Positions 9,405-19,304 are shown, numbered from the stretch's first letter. The stretch is DNA of 64,000 bases from an uncultured Bacteroidales bacterium (GCA_945836755.1 CAMAMB010000005.1:1-64000), one strand, 5' to 3'. Numbers and translations: made by a program. Notes: generated by a model not told the origin, from the sequence alone.

Positions 9405-11585
9405 TCACCTCATCCCCTCCATGGAGAAGGAGATGCCGCGTCGCTGCATGTCACGTAGAGTAGGGGCGAGGCGTAGTTTAAAGCCTTCCCAGGAGCGTAC
9501 CGCCTGCGGGCTCCATCCGGCCTCGCTCAGGGCGAGTGCGCGGGGGTAGGCCTGGTAGTAGATGCGCTCCGGGGTGTCTATACACTCGCTCCAGAGTGTC
9601 CCGGCCACGCCTAAGACGTTGTTCTTCTGGAAGTCTTCGTCCATGCCCCAGGCCGGGTCGAGGCTGTAGGTCTGTTTGAGGGTGGTGGTTGGCATACCCC
9701 AGTTCTTCTCGGGCATATCTCCGTGGGCCATGGGATAGTCTAAGTAGCAGTGTTCGCCGGGGCAGAGCAGGATTTTGGCATTGTTGGCCCGGGCTGCCAG
9801 CAGGGCAGCCTTGGTCAGTCCGTGTCGCCAGGCGAAGGTCACGCAGCCCTCGGGTATGTGTTTGAAGTCGGTCTCGTACCAGAACATGGGCACCTTGCTG
9901 TGCTGCGTCTGCAGCGTGTCGATGATGCGGCCGAAGAGGTATTCCTGTAGCCGCCAGTTGTCTGAGCGGTCGGTGGTGGTGATGCCCAGTTTGCGCTTCA
10001 GCTGTTGGCAGTTGGGGCATTCGGTCCAGCAGTCGAGGGCGGGGTTGCCGGCCTCGTCGCCCCCAAGGTGAACGTACGGCGAGGGGAAGATAGCGGCCAG
10101 TTCCCTGAACACCTGGCCGAGGAAGCGGTAGGTGAACTCACTGCCGGGGCATAGCAGTTCGTTCGACACGCCGCAGGTGGTGCGTATCGGCAGTTGTTTG
10201 GCGTGACAGGTGAGTTGTGGGAACACGTGGATGGCTGCCACCTCGTGGCCGGGCATCTCTATCTCGGGTATAAGCTCCACGTGGTATTTTTTAGCGAATT
10301 CCACGAGGTCCTTTAGCTGTTGCTGCGTGTAGTAGCCGCCGATGGGAGCCATGCTGTCGTCCATGCCCACTCGGAAGGAGGCCTTCTCTGTCAGTTCGGG
10401 GTAGGCTTTTATTTCTACGCGCCATGCCTGGTCGTCGCTGAGGTGGAGGTGGAGGGTGTTGAGCTTGTAGCGTGCCATTTCTGGGATGAAAGCCTTCAGT
10501 TCGTCGAGTGGGATGAAGTGGCGGCAGGGGTCCACCATGAGTTCGCGCATGGGCAGTCGCGGCCGGTCGTCGATGTGGAGGGCGGGCAGGGAGGCGCAGG
10601 GCAGCTCGGCACCGTTGCCTCGCAGCAGCTGGTCGAGGGTCATGAGGCCGTAGAAGACGCCGGCTGCGTCGCAGCCTTTGATGGTAACTCCCTCGGCGTC
10701 AATGTGTAGGCTGTAGGCTTCAGTGCCGCCTTCGATGGTGTCGAGCGCGAGCGTCAGGCGTGTCTGTCCCTTGCGCTTCAGCCCCGTGAGGCGGCGGTCG
10801 AGCATCTGCCGGGCTATCGCCTTTTCGTTGTCCAAGGTCTTGGGCGCAGTGATGATCCAGCGGCTTGCCACGTGCAGGGCAGGCGCTTCGGGGTTCATGA
10901 CCAAGGTGGCAGGGGCAGGCATGAGGCAAGCCGTAGGATTGCACACCGCCACTTCGGCCTTTCCTTCGCCGAAGAAGCGCTGCCATCCCTCGGCCCGGCG
11001 ATAAGCCTCGGTGGCTCCGGGCGGCAGGTGGAGTTTCACTTTCCTCACGTCAATGCCGCTGAAGGCCGTGGGTGAGAGACGAGGCGGCACGGCCGAGCGC
11101 AGGGTAAGGCTGCGCAGCGAGCTGACGCCCATGAAGGCAAAGTCGCCCACCTCGGGCGTGCCTTCTATGGTCAGGTCGGTCAGCGCCTCGCAGCGGGCAA
11201 AGGCCGACGCTTCCACGTGCCTCAGGCCGGCGGGCAGGGTGACCTCGCGCAGGGCGGTGCAGGCGTAGAAGGCTTGTGTGCCGATGGTCTCCACCTGCGC
11301 AGGCAGGCTGATGGTCTCAAGGCCGTGGCGTGAGTGGAAGGCGTTGCGGGGTATGTGGCTGCACCGAGCCCGGCTGAGGTCGAGGTGGCGCAGGTTGTGA
11401 CAGAGGTCTCTGAGTTTGCGAAAGTCAGAGTTGCCTTCCGTGGTCAGTGTGCCGTTGAGTGTGAGGTCGGTGGCGGCGGCCAGGGCTTCGGCCGAGAGTT
11501 GGCCGGTGTCGGCTACCTGCTGGCCGAGGCAGGGCGTGGCGGCAAGGCAGCAGAGGATGGTGGCGAGAAGGTGTGGCTTATACAT
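9405..11585 (-). CDS. GH20 beta-N-acetylhexosaminidase with N-terminal BspA-type leucine-rich repeats
   Basis: LRR_5-like: NAFHSRHGLETISLPAQVETIGTQAFYACTALREVTLPAGL; GH20: LHLHLSDDQAWRVEIKAYPELT, HLGGDEAG. Confidence 0.9.
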   Translation of the reverse strand: MYKPHLLATILCCLAATPCLGQQVADTGQLSAEALAAATDLTLNGTLTTEGNSDFRKLRDLCHNLRHLDLSRARCSHIPRNAFHSRHGLETISLPAQVETIGTQAFYACTALREVTLPAGLRHVEASAFARCEALTDLTIEGTPEVGDFAFMGVSSLRSLTLRSAVPPRLSPTAFSGIDVRKVKLHLPPGATEAYRRAEGWQRFFGEGKAEVAVCNPTACLMPAPATLVMNPEAPALHVASRWIITAPKTLDNEKAIARQMLDRRLTGLKRKGQTRLTLALDTIEGGTEAYSLHIDAEGVTIKGCDAAGVFYGLMTLDQLLRGNGAELPCASLPALHIDDRPRLPMRELMVDPCRHFIPLDELKAFIPEMARYKLNTLHLHLSDDQAWRVEIKAYPELTEKASFRVGMDDSMAPIGGYYTQQQLKDLVEFAKKYHVELIPEIEMPGHEVAAIHVFPQLTCHAKQLPIRTTCGVSNELLCPGSEFTYRFLGQVFRELAAIFPSPYVHLGGDEAGNPALDCWTECPNCQQLKRKLGITTTDRSDNWRLQEYLFGRIIDTLQTQHSKVPMFWYETDFKHIPEGCVTFAWRHGLTKAALLAARANNAKILLCPGEHCYLDYPMAHGDMPEKNWGMPTTTLKQTYSLDPAWGMDEDFQKNNVLGVAGTLWSECIDTPERIYYQAYPRALALSEAGWSPQAVRSWEGFKLRLAPTLRDMQRRGISFSMEGMR

Positions 11586-11855
11586 ATAATACAGATGTGG
11601 ATGGGGCTCACGGCGTGTGAGCCTGCCACAAATGTACTACATATCTGTGGCAAAAGCACTTCGAGAGCGTCAAAACTCGCTCATTGTGCCGCCACCGCCC
11701 TTCTTTGATGCTCTACCAAAGCATAATCACTTGGAAAATATGCACTTTTTACCCCCCCGAATAGTGACGCTTATATTTATTCAAATCGTAAAGGTGGGGC
11801 AAGATTTTTGCCTAAATATTGGACTTTTTTTGTGTGTTTTTCACGGAAGATGTAA

Positions 11856-11863
11856 TACCTTTG
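11856..11863 (+). promoter_or_regulatory. -7 box TACCTTTG immediately upstream of ATG 11870
   Basis: TAnnTTTG match. Confidence 0.5.
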
Positions 11864-11869
11864 TCTGCC

Positions 11870-12466
11870 ATGAAACAAGAAAACCCTTACTATCCACTGC
11901 TCCGGGCGCGTGTGGAGGAGGTGATGGGCCGTTGCATGAAGCAGCACAAGGATTTCATCCTGCTGGCCACTCATATCTTCATGCGTTCTGGCGTACCCAT
12001 CAGCTCGACCACCCTCAAACGCTTCTGGGGTGTGATTGAACAAACCACCAAGCCCCATAGCATCCGTGTAACCACGCTCGACCTGCTGGCCAAGTTGTGT
12101 GGCTACATCGACTTTGCGGCATTTTGCGCAGATATAGAGGGGAATGTTGGCCAGGATATAGGCAGTGAGCCCTGCTTGGGTAAGGTGGTTCTCACCTCCT
12201 CGCTGCCCGAGGGCAGTATCTTGCGCCTCATGTGGTCGCCCAACCGCTGTGTCACCGTGAGGTACGAAGGTATGGAAGTGTTCCGTGTGCTTGAGAGCCT
12301 CGGCAGCAAGATACGCCAGGACGCCACCTTCCACTGCTCGCAGTTTGTCGAGCATCAGCCCCTGCTTCTCACCTGCCTCATCAACCCCGGAGAGAAACCC
12401 GTCAACTATGTCTGTGCCAAGCAGGAAGGAGGATTATTCATAGAATATGTACCCACACAATCTTAA
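11870..12466 (+). CDS. Hypothetical regulator-like protein co-transcribed with kinase-LRR gene
   Basis: Open frame with N-terminal helical region (PISSTTLKRFWGVIEQTTKPHSIRVTTLDLLAKLCGYIDF); overlaps next ORF by 20 bp. Confidence 0.75.
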   Translation: MKQENPYYPLLRARVEEVMGRCMKQHKDFILLATHIFMRSGVPISSTTLKRFWGVIEQTTKPHSIRVTTLDLLAKLCGYIDFAAFCADIEGNVGQDIGSEPCLGKVVLTSSLPEGSILRLMWSPNRCVTVRYEGMEVFRVLESLGSKIRQDATFHCSQFVEHQPLLLTCLINPGEKPVNYVCAKQEGGLFIEYVPTQS

Positions 12467-14078
12467 CAGCCAATCCCTCTCCAGCGAACCTATCGAGATA
12501 GAGATGAACGACGGTTTTGCGGACATTCAGGGCAGCACCTGCACCGTAGAGCGCTTTGAAGAAGACGGGCAGACCCTCTTTCGCAAAAGACTGAAGGCCG
12601 AGCTTGCCTGTCAGGACACTTTCATCCAGAGCCTGCGCAAGGAATATGAGATAGGCATTACGCTCGACAGCGTCTACCTGCCCCGCTACATCAGGCAGGA
12701 GCACGACGAGCAAGGCCGCCCTACCTCCATCGTCATGCAGAACATCGAGGGCCTCACCCTCCTCCAGACCCTCATCCAAACCCCCGACTACTTCAACTCT
12801 AACGACAACCTCTGCAAGTTTCTCGTCCAGCTCTGCGAGGGCCTCGACTATCTGCACCAGCGGCAGATAGTGCATCTCGACCTCCAGCCGCGCAACATCA
12901 TGCTGACCCGCGTGGGCGGCGACGCGCGCATCATCGACCTGGGCTATTGCTACTCCGATATTTTTCAGACCACCTGTGGCGGGACGCCTCTCTTCATGTC
13001 GTACGACGCCCACCCCGACTGTCGCAGCGACATCTTCAGCGTAGGCCAGCTCATACACTATATCAACGCCCACAGCACCCACCGTCTGCCGGCCTCCATC
13101 ATGCGTGTGGCCAAGAAGTGTGTCGAGCCCGAGCCGTCCCGCCGTTATGCCGGTGCAGCCAAGCTCAAGCAGGCTGTCGAGGCGGCGTTGGTCAAGAAGC
13201 GCAGCCGGCTCATGGTCATGCTCAGCCTGCTCCTGCTCTGCGGCGTGGGCTTAGGCGTCTATCTGCGCGCCACCACCCGGGTGACCGACTTCACGGCATA
13301 CAGCAAAGCCGACTCCCTCTTGTTCAACTTCCATGTGATTGACCCCGACAGCGGTTGGGTAGCCCTGGTGCGCCATACAGGGACGGACAAGCCGTATGTA
13401 GGCGATGGCAGCATCTCCATCCCCGACACGGTGGAGCATGACGGCCGAAAGTATGCCGTAGTCGAGTTGGCCGACAGCTGCTTCACAGACCTCCCCCACC
13501 TCTCCATCATCACCCTGCCCCGCACCGCGCGCAAGGTAGGCGAGTATGCCGCCTACAGGTGTACCGGTTTGACGGTGCTCAACCTGCCTGACAATCTCAC
13601 CCACATAGGCAAGCGAGCCTTCCACTCCTGTGAGCATCTGCAATATCTCCGGCTGCCCCTTCACGTCAAACAGATTGAGGCCTCCGCCTTTGCCTGCTGC
13701 AACAGCCTCACCGAGGTGACGGTGCCTGAGGGCATGACGGAGCTTCAGCAAGACGTCTTTGCCTGCTGTTCGAACCTGCGCGATGTCAGCCTGCCGTCGA
13801 CCCTCACTACCCTGCAGCGCGGCGTGTTTTATCAGTGCTATGCCTTAGAGCGCATCACCATACCCGCCTCGGTCACACAGATGGGCGAGCTGCTGTTTTA
13901 CGACTGTGACGCTCTGCGCGAGGTAGTCATGTGCCCCCTGACCCCGCCGCGGGCCAGCGGCCTCTTCAGCCGCCCGTCAGCGGTCACCATCTATGTGCCC
14001 CGCGAGGCCCTCGGCGCCTACCGTGCCGCCCCCTACTGGAAAAGCCTGCGTATAGAGCCTATCGAAGAGAAGCCATGA
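12447..14078 (+). CDS. Eukaryotic-like Ser/Thr protein kinase domain + TM helix + C-terminal BspA-type LRRs
   Basis: IVHLDLQPRNIML (HxDxxxxN), RIIDLGYC (DLG in place of DFG), TM LMVMLSLLLLCGVGLGVYL, LRRs CTGLTVLNLPDNLTHIGKRAFHSCEHLQYLRLPLHVKQIEASAFACC. Confidence 0.88.
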   Translation: MYPHNLNSQSLSSEPIEIEMNDGFADIQGSTCTVERFEEDGQTLFRKRLKAELACQDTFIQSLRKEYEIGITLDSVYLPRYIRQEHDEQGRPTSIVMQNIEGLTLLQTLIQTPDYFNSNDNLCKFLVQLCEGLDYLHQRQIVHLDLQPRNIMLTRVGGDARIIDLGYCYSDIFQTTCGGTPLFMSYDAHPDCRSDIFSVGQLIHYINAHSTHRLPASIMRVAKKCVEPEPSRRYAGAAKLKQAVEAALVKKRSRLMVMLSLLLLCGVGLGVYLRATTRVTDFTAYSKADSLLFNFHVIDPDSGWVALVRHTGTDKPYVGDGSISIPDTVEHDGRKYAVVELADSCFTDLPHLSIITLPRTARKVGEYAAYRCTGLTVLNLPDNLTHIGKRAFHSCEHLQYLRLPLHVKQIEASAFACCNSLTEVTVPEGMTELQQDVFACCSNLRDVSLPSTLTTLQRGVFYQCYALERITIPASVTQMGELLFYDCDALREVVMCPLTPPRASGLFSRPSAVTIYVPREALGAYRAAPYWKSLRIEPIEEKP

Positions 14079-14127
14079 AGGCTGGCGCCGGGGCCTACGC
14101 CATGATAGCCGGCCGTCCATCAGTCTC

Positions 14128-14165
14128 ACGGGAATGCTTCCAGTTTTAACGGGGAGCATTCCCGT
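14128..14165. terminator. 38-nt hairpin (11-bp stem, 16-nt loop) downstream of kinase gene; also member of a repeat family
   Basis: ACGGGAATGCT-TCCAGTTTTAACGGGG-AGCATTCCCGT. Confidence 0.6.
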
Positions 14166-14221
14166 TCTGCTTAGATGCCTTGGCGTGGAGAGCGGGCCGC
14201 TCCGGGAGCTCCCGCAGCAGT

Positions 14222-14640
14222 GTAAGAGGCCGTCAGTGTAAGATGGAAGGGCCCTGCCATCTATATACAGAGATGTGTACCACGATTTTACTGCCACACC
14301 TTGCACTGCTTTTGTAATCGCATGAGGCATAGCGCGTTAAGTATGTAGCGTTTGCCTTCTCCACCTGCCATTTATCTTACACAGACCTGCCATGCCGGGG
14401 TGCGGAGAGGCCGTATTCTGCCACCCATCCGCGTCACTCTCGTCCGCCGCCTCATCCCCGCGCGGCGAGGCCCGGCCGGGGTGGCAGTTCCGGCGAGGCA
14501 GAGCGCGGCAGCAGCGATGGCCGCGGAGGGTGCGTGTAAGGTGGAGTGCAAGGTGAGTGCAAGGTGGAGGAGATAAATGCTACATACGTAAGCGTCTGAG
14601 GGATAGTGTGTTCTCCTTTCAGTGCAAGGTGTGGAAGAAA
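14222..14640. repeat. Composite intergenic repeats with CTTACAC/CTTGCAC motifs around TTAAGTATGTAGCGTTTGC (second copy inverted)
   Basis: TTAAGTATGTAGCGTTTGC at about 14337-14355; inverted relative GCTACATACGTAAGCG at about 14579-14594. Confidence 0.6.
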
Positions 14641-14749
14641 AAGAAGATGGCTGCGGCGTATAGGCGGCCGGAGCCCGTGCGCCGCCCTCTTGCCGCCCCC
14701 GAGGCTCAAAAAAACTCCCGACAAAGTGCAAGTTCCACGCCAAAGTCAG

Positions 14750-14757
14750 TATATTTG
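14750..14757 (+). promoter_or_regulatory. -7 box TATATTTG upstream of etfB
   Basis: TAnnTTTG match about 60 bp upstream of ATG. Confidence 0.55.
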
Positions 14758-14816
14758 CTGCGCCGCTAAAGCGGCGAGACCATTCCGTCACCTTAAAAAA
14801 TCAATCATACATACAC

Positions 14817-15692
14817 ATGAGTCTAAAAATTGTAGTGCTTGCCAAGCAAGTGCCCGACACCCGGAATGTGGGTAAGGACGCCATGACCCCCGAGGGGACA
14901 GTCAACCGTGCAGCCTTGCCCGCTATTTTCAATCCTGAGGACCTGAACGCCCTCGAGCAGGCCCTCCGTCTCAAAGACCAGCATCCCGGCAGTACCGTCC
15001 ATCTGCTCACGATGGGTCCGCCGCGCGCCACCGACATTGTGCGCGAGGGCCTCTTCCGTGGCGCCGACGGCGGTTATCTGCTGACCGACCGAGCCTTTGC
15101 CGGCGCCGACACCTTAGCCACCAGCTATGCCCTCAGCCAGGCCATCAAGAAGATAGGCGCTCCCGACATCGTGCTTTGCGGACGTCAGGCCATCGACGGC
15201 GACACCGCCCAGGTGGGTCCCCAGGTGGCCCAGAAGCTCGACCTCAACCAGGTGACTTACGTGACCAACGTAGACAGCGTGGCCGACGGCAAGATAACCC
15301 TCACCCGCAGTATCGACGGCGGTATCGAACGGGTGGAAGCACCCCTGCCCATCCTGCTCACCGTCAGCGGTAACGCAGCGCCCTGCCGCCCCCGCAACGC
15401 CAAGCTCGTCATGAAATACAAGCGCGCCTCCGCCCCCATGGAACGCCCCACCGACGGCAGCCTGCCCTACGCCGAGGAGTATGAGCGCAAGCCCTACCTC
15501 AACATCGCACAGTGGAGCGTGGCCGACGTAGACGGCGACCTCGAACAGTGTGGACTCGCCGGCTCCCCCACCAAGGTGAAGGCCGTGCAGAACATCGTGT
15601 TCAAGGCCAAGGAAAGCAAGCGGCTCACCGCGGCCGACGCAGAAGTAGAAGACCTCATCAAGGAATTACTGGACAGCCACACTATTGGATAA
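14817..15692 (+). CDS. etfB: Electron transfer flavoprotein subunit beta
   Basis: KIVVLAKQVPDT, CGRQAIDGDTAQVGPQVAQ. Confidence 0.93.
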   Translation: MSLKIVVLAKQVPDTRNVGKDAMTPEGTVNRAALPAIFNPEDLNALEQALRLKDQHPGSTVHLLTMGPPRATDIVREGLFRGADGGYLLTDRAFAGADTLATSYALSQAIKKIGAPDIVLCGRQAIDGDTAQVGPQVAQKLDLNQVTYVTNVDSVADGKITLTRSIDGGIERVEAPLPILLTVSGNAAPCRPRNAKLVMKYKRASAPMERPTDGSLPYAEEYERKPYLNIAQWSVADVDGDLEQCGLAGSPTKVKAVQNIVFKAKESKRLTAADAEVEDLIKELLDSHTIG

Positions 15693-15698
15693 CGACCT

Positions 15699-16721
15699 AT
15701 GAACAACGTATTTGTATATTGCGAGATAGATAAGGCCACGGTCGAGGAAGTATCGTACGAACTGCTGACCAAGGGCCGCAAACTGGCCAACGAACTGGGC
15801 GTGCAGCTCGAAGCCATCGCTGCCGGCTCAGGCATCACGGGCAAGGTGGAGAAAGACATCCTCTCCTACGGCGTGGACAAGCTCCACGTGTTTGACGCCC
15901 CCGGGCTCTACCCCTATACCTCCAAGCCCCATACCAGCATACTGGTGAACCTCTTCAAGGAAGAGCAGCCCCAGATATGCCTCATGGGAGCCACCGTCAT
16001 AGGCCGCGACCTCGGCCCCCGCGTGAGCTCTTCGCTGACGAGCGGCCTGACGGCCGACTGCACCGCCTTGGAGATAGGCGACTACGACGACCGCAAAACC
16101 GGCAAACACTACGAGGGACTGCTCTACCAGATACGCCCGGCCTTCGGCGGCAACATTGTGGCCACCATCGTCAACCCCGACAACCGTCCCCAGATGGCCA
16201 CCGTGCGCAGTGGCGTGATGAAGGCCGAGAAGGTGGCCGAGTACTACAACGGCGAAATCGTCTACCAGGATGTGGCCAAGTATGTGCCCGAGACAGACTA
16301 TGTGGTCAAGGTCATAGAGCGCCACGTGGAGAAGGCCAATAACAATCTCAAGGGTGCACCCATCATCGTGGCCGGCGGCTACGGCGTGGGTTCCAAGGAA
16401 GGCTTCGACCTGCTGCGCAAGCTCGCTGCCGAGCTCCATGGCGAAGTGGGCGCCAGCCGTGCTGCCGTGGATGCAGGCTTCTGCGACCACTCGCTGCAGA
16501 TAGGCCAGACGGGTGTGACCGTGCGCCCCAAGGTCTACATAGCCTGCGGCATCAGCGGCGCCATACAGCACGTGGCCGGCATGAAGGAGAGCGGCATCGT
16601 CATCTCCATCAACACCGACCCCGAAGCGCCCATCAACCAGATAGCTGACTACGTCATTACCGGCAGCGTAGAGGACGTAGTGCCCAAGATGATTAAGTAC
16701 TATAAGCAGAACAGCAAGTAA
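15699..16721 (+). CDS. etfA: Electron transfer flavoprotein subunit alpha
   Basis: VAGGYGVGSKEGF, GASRAAVDAGF, QIGQTGVTVRPKVYIACGISGAIQH. Confidence 0.95.
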   Translation: MNNVFVYCEIDKATVEEVSYELLTKGRKLANELGVQLEAIAAGSGITGKVEKDILSYGVDKLHVFDAPGLYPYTSKPHTSILVNLFKEEQPQICLMGATVIGRDLGPRVSSSLTSGLTADCTALEIGDYDDRKTGKHYEGLLYQIRPAFGGNIVATIVNPDNRPQMATVRSGVMKAEKVAEYYNGEIVYQDVAKYVPETDYVVKVIERHVEKANNNLKGAPIIVAGGYGVGSKEGFDLLRKLAAELHGEVGASRAAVDAGFCDHSLQIGQTGVTVRPKVYIACGISGAIQHVAGMKESGIVISINTDPEAPINQIADYVITGSVEDVVPKMIKYYKQNSK

Positions 16722-16733
16722 ATCCCGACCACA

Positions 16734-18443
16734 ATGGCAAATCATTATACTGACCACCCAGAGCTACGCTTCGAGCTCAACCACCCCCTGATGAAGCGTA
16801 TCGTCGACCTCAAAGAGCGTGACTACCGCGACAAGGACGACTATGACTATGCGCCCTTAGACTTCGACGACGCCATGGACAACTATGAGCGCGTGCTCGA
16901 CATAGCCGGCGAACTCGCAGGCACCACCATCGCCGACAATGCCGAGGGCGTAGACCTCGAAGGCCCGCACCACGTGGGCGACCGCGTCAACTACGCTTCC
17001 GGCACACAGCAGAACCTTGACGCCATGGTCAAGGCCGGCCTCAACGGCATGACCATGCCCCGCAAGTACGGCGGCCTCAACTTCCCCATTACACCTTACA
17101 CCATGTGCGCCGAGCTGGTGGCAGCCTCCGACGCAGGTTTCGGCAACATCTGGAGCCTGCAAGACTGCATCGAGACCCTTTACGAGTTTGGCGACGAAGA
17201 CCAGCACAGCCGCTTCATACCACGCATCTGCGCCGGCGAGACCATGTCGATGGACCTCACCGAGCCCGACGCCGGCAGCGACCTGCAGCGCGTCATGCTC
17301 AAGGCTACCTATGACGAGGAGAACGACTGCTGGCGACTCAATGGCGTAAAGCGCTTCATCACCAACGGCGACGCTGACCTCCACCTCGTGCTCGCACGCT
17401 CCGAAGAAGGCACGACCGACGGCCGCGGCCTCTCCATGTTCATCTACGACAAGCGCGAGGGCGGCGTCAATGTGCGCCGCATCGAGAACAAGCTCGGCAT
17501 TCACGGCAGCCCTACTTGTGAGCTCGTCTACAAGAACGCCAAGGCCGAACTCTGCGGCTCCCGCAAGCTGGGTCTCATCAAGTACGTCATGGCTCTCATG
17601 AACGGAGCACGTCTCGGCATCGCTGCCCAGAGCGTCGGCATCTCGCAGGCTGCCTACAACGAAGGACTGGCTTATGCCCGCGACCGTCAGCAGTTTGGCA
17701 AGCCCATCATTCAGATGCCCGCCGTGGCCGATATGCTGGCCACCATGAAGGCCAAGCTCGACGCCGGACGCGCCCTGCTCTACCAGTGTGCACGCTACGT
17801 CGACATCTACAAGGCTCTCGACGACATTGCCCGCGAACGCAAGCTCACCCCCGAAGAGCGCCAGGAGCAGAAGAAGTATGCCAAGCTCGCCGACTCGCTT
17901 ACTCCGCTGGCCAAGGGTATGAACTCAGAATACTGCAACCAGAACACTTACGACTCCCTGCAGATACACGGCGGTTCGGGCTTCATGCTCGACTACCCCA
18001 TCCAGCGTTACTATCGCGATGCCCGTATCACCTCTATCTACGAAGGCACAACCCAGCTTCAGGTAGTGGCTGCCATTCGCTACGTGACCAATGGCACTTA
18101 CCTCGCCCAGATGCGAGAGATGGAGGCCAACGCCGTCAGTGAAGCCCTCAAGCCTCTCCAGGCTCAGGCCAAGGCACTGGCCGACCGCTACGAAGAGGCC
18201 GTCGAAAAGGTGAAGGCTACGGAAGACGCCACCTTCCACGACCTCTGCGCACGCCACCTCGTGGAGATGGCCGCAGACGTCATCATGCTCCACCTCCTCC
18301 TCTACAACGCTACCGCCGACGCCGCCCTCTTCGAGACGAGCGCCAAGGTCTATGCCCGCCATGCAGCGATGGAAGTGGCCAAGCACCATGCCTTTGTCAT
18401 GGGCCTGCAGCCTGCCGACCTCGCCGACTATGTAGTGGAATAA
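16734..18443 (+). CDS. Acyl-CoA dehydrogenase
   Basis: MDLTEPDAGSDLQ, QIHGGSGFMLDYPIQRYYRDARITSIYEGTTQLQ. Confidence 0.93.
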   Translation: MANHYTDHPELRFELNHPLMKRIVDLKERDYRDKDDYDYAPLDFDDAMDNYERVLDIAGELAGTTIADNAEGVDLEGPHHVGDRVNYASGTQQNLDAMVKAGLNGMTMPRKYGGLNFPITPYTMCAELVAASDAGFGNIWSLQDCIETLYEFGDEDQHSRFIPRICAGETMSMDLTEPDAGSDLQRVMLKATYDEENDCWRLNGVKRFITNGDADLHLVLARSEEGTTDGRGLSMFIYDKREGGVNVRRIENKLGIHGSPTCELVYKNAKAELCGSRKLGLIKYVMALMNGARLGIAAQSVGISQAAYNEGLAYARDRQQFGKPIIQMPAVADMLATMKAKLDAGRALLYQCARYVDIYKALDDIARERKLTPEERQEQKKYAKLADSLTPLAKGMNSEYCNQNTYDSLQIHGGSGFMLDYPIQRYYRDARITSIYEGTTQLQVVAAIRYVTNGTYLAQMREMEANAVSEALKPLQAQAKALADRYEEAVEKVKATEDATFHDLCARHLVEMAADVIMLHLLLYNATADAALFETSAKVYARHAAMEVAKHHAFVMGLQPADLADYVVE

Positions 18444-18563
18444 TACGATGCACGCTCGTAGGGCACAGTGGTAACCAGCCGCTGTGCCCTATACCGTAAC
18501 CTCCTCCCGGAGCGTCCCTCTCACCGCCCGCTGCGGCCGCCGCTCCGTTGCCCTGCTCCCTCC

Positions 18564-19304
18564 ATGCAAATTCTCCTTTCCTGTTCCAAGACCATGGCGG
18601 CACAGCCCCTTGCTGCGCCGGTTGAAGCCACCTCGCCCCGTTTCAAGGCTGAGGCCGAGGCGGCTGCGCGACAATTGCAGGCTCTCGACAGCGGCCGGAT
18701 AGCCTCGCTGCTGAAGGTCAAGCCGCCCCAGGCTGCCCGCGTATGGTCTGCCTATCAGGCCTTTACTGCCGCTGAGACTCCCGAGGCACCGGCCCTCGCT
18801 GCCTATACGGGAGTAGCCTTCCGCCACCTCGACCCGGCCACCCTCACCGCCGGCGACTGGCGCTTTGCCCGTCACCACCTCTTCATCACCTCTTTCCTCT
18901 ACGGCCTGCTGCGGCCCACCGACCTCATACGCCCTTACCGCTTAGAGGGCAACGTGCGGCTGCCACAGCCCGATGGTCCTACGCGTTTCGACCACTGGAA
19001 GTCTCTCCTCACCGACTATCTCATCGAGACCGTTAAGGCAGACGACGGTGTACTTTATAATCTGGCGAGTGCCGAGATGAAGCGCCTCTTCTGCTGGAAG
19101 CGTGTGGAGCAGACGCTCACCGTGGTGACGCCCGATTTCAAGGTGGTCAGTGGTGAGCGCGAGCAGTCGGTCACCGTCTATGCCAAGATGTGCCGCGGCC
19201 TGGCCGCCCGCCACCTCATCCGCCGCCGTGCCACGGGGCCCGAGGGACTGGCCGACTTCCTGCCCGATGTACATGAACAGCCTATCGTGATGTCTTTCAG
19301 ATAG
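18564..19304 (+). CDS. yaaA: YaaA family (UPF0246) peroxide stress protein
   Basis: MQILLSCSKTM..., YTGVAFRHLD, TSFLYGLLRPTDLIRPYRLE, KMCRGLAARHLI. Confidence 0.88.
   Translation: MQILLSCSKTMAAQPLAAPVEATSPRFKAEAEAAARQLQALDSGRIASLLKVKPPQAARVWSAYQAFTAAETPEAPALAAYTGVAFRHLDPATLTAGDWRFARHHLFITSFLYGLLRPTDLIRPYRLEGNVRLPQPDGPTRFDHWKSLLTDYLIETVKADDGVLYNLASAEMKRLFCWKRVEQTLTVVTPDFKVVSGEREQSVTVYAKMCRGLAARHLIRRRATGPEGLADFLPDVHEQPIVMSFR

Noticed and set aside
14557-14875. Small ORFs in the 14.1-14.8 kb intergenic region
   Set aside because: They translate repeat and GC-rich intergenic sequence and lack domain signals; the repeats explain the region better.
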